47,281 bases of DNA from a virus. Shown piece by piece: positions 47,003 to 47,281 of this stretch (its first letter is position 1; each line of letters begins with the position of its first letter). The stretch spans positions 1 through 47,281 of IMG/VR virus record IMGVR_UViG_3300025411_000024. One strand, written 5' to 3'. Both the position numbers and the translations under genes were made by a program. The notes under the pieces are model-generated. The model saw only the letters and a program-made list of their open reading frames with translations, had not been told where the DNA came from and did no database searches.

Positions 47003-47281
47003 ATGAGAAAAGTATCTCGTTCAGAAGACAGTATTAATAACAACATTAAAGAAGTAATGGCAAAAGAAGCTGGAATTGCAGACATTCCACACAATATTGT
47101 AACCCACCTTCCCACACTAATTCCTACTGTTGCTGCTGAAGCAGGACTTTTAACCGGTCTGGTAAAAAATATTAAAAATAGAAATAAGACTGCCCCTAAC
47201 CCTACCCCTGGAACTGATGAAGCATACAATGCTACTGGATTTATGTCACCTAGTCAAATACAAAACTACAAAAACAAAGAT
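47003..47281 (+). CDS. Hypothetical protein (3' partial), at least 93 aa
   Basis: ATG 47003 after AAAGGAACATC; the frame is open to the end of the window. Reads MRKVSRSEDSINNNIKEVMA, with the central segment AGIADIPHNIVTHLPTLIPT and an Ala/Gly-containing helix (AAEAGLLTGLVKNI). The SxxIG-like GIADIP stretch also occurs near residue 119 of the gene at 45609 (EAGIAEHLQFLP), perhaps a shared module. Function unknown. Confidence 0.55.
   Translation, partial: MRKVSRSEDSINNNIKEVMAKEAGIADIPHNIVTHLPTLIPTVAAEAGLLTGLVKNIKNRNKTAPNPTPGTDEAYNATGFMSPSQIQNYKNKD

Noticed and set aside
1-47281. Integrase, attachment site or insertion sequence
   Set aside because: No recombinase motif, terminal inverted repeats or tRNA-end duplication were seen.

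Overview
The window is an AT-rich stretch of a tailed bacteriophage genome in which every recognisable gene lies on the + strand, packed with ATGA, TAATG and GTGA stop/start overlaps. Contractile-tail (myovirus-like) baseplate genes (gp25-like and baseplate J-like) mark the virus type. The host is inferred to be an actinobacterium: there is a WhiB-type Fe-S regulator, an Rpf-like muralytic domain, an MSMEG_6728-type protein and a helicase gene placed as if its mRNA were leaderless, a common actinobacterial arrangement. The low GC would fit a low-GC aquatic actinobacterium, but that is only inference.

Layout. 1-9572: end of the late structural operon (hub-like protein, collar-domain fibre, gp25-like, baseplate J-like, gpI-like, discoidin-like protein). 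9576-12281: SF2 helicase, secreted Rpf-like protein and a folded RNA element. 12290-15960: WhiB regulator, three different glycosyltransferases and a membrane protein. 15957-16304: a promoter and three tRNAs (Arg-TCT, Ser-ACT, Tyr-GTA). 16353-20962: accessory block with an HslV/proteasome-like hydrolase, a MerR-like protein, a P-loop kinase, a Pyr_excise-family protein and a run of tiny cysteine-pair proteins. 21024-29055: nucleotide-modification block with a TGT/DpdA-like transglycosylase, 5'-3' exonuclease, LuxE-like acyl-activating protein, LuxC-like reductase, class III aminotransferase, QueD, QueE, FolE and a dCTP deaminase/dUTPase-fold protein. 29055-37525: replication module (Sm-like protein, helicase loader, DnaB-like helicase, primase, SSB, DnaE-type polymerase). 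37522-43645: mini zinc proteins, RecA, nucleases, GroES, a sigma-region-4-like protein and a possible small terminase. 43698-47281: DUF932-like protein, cysteine-rich proteins and the start of the next, probably virion-related, block.

The most interesting system is the 21-28.5 kb block. FolE, QueD and QueE together would make 7-carboxy-7-deazaguanine (CDG), and a transglycosylase could place a deazaguanine in DNA. No QueC or QueF is visible. Instead there is a three-gene set that, by family chemistry, activates a carboxylic acid (LuxE), reduces it to an aldehyde (LuxC) and aminates it (class III aminotransferase). Applied to CDG this would give 7-aminomethyl-7-deazaguanine (preQ1) without the preQ0 nitrile. 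This is a hypothesis from gene content; nothing in the sequence proves the substrate.

Regulation. At least ten sites fit a sigma-70-like promoter, mostly TTGATT, exactly 17 bases, then TAnnnT, with the -35 box often overlapping the stop codon of the upstream gene. They split the genome into short operons. No CRISPR array, insertion sequence, integrase or minus-strand gene was found, and no gene-free stretch exceeds 300 bases except the tRNA region (15961-16352), which is described.
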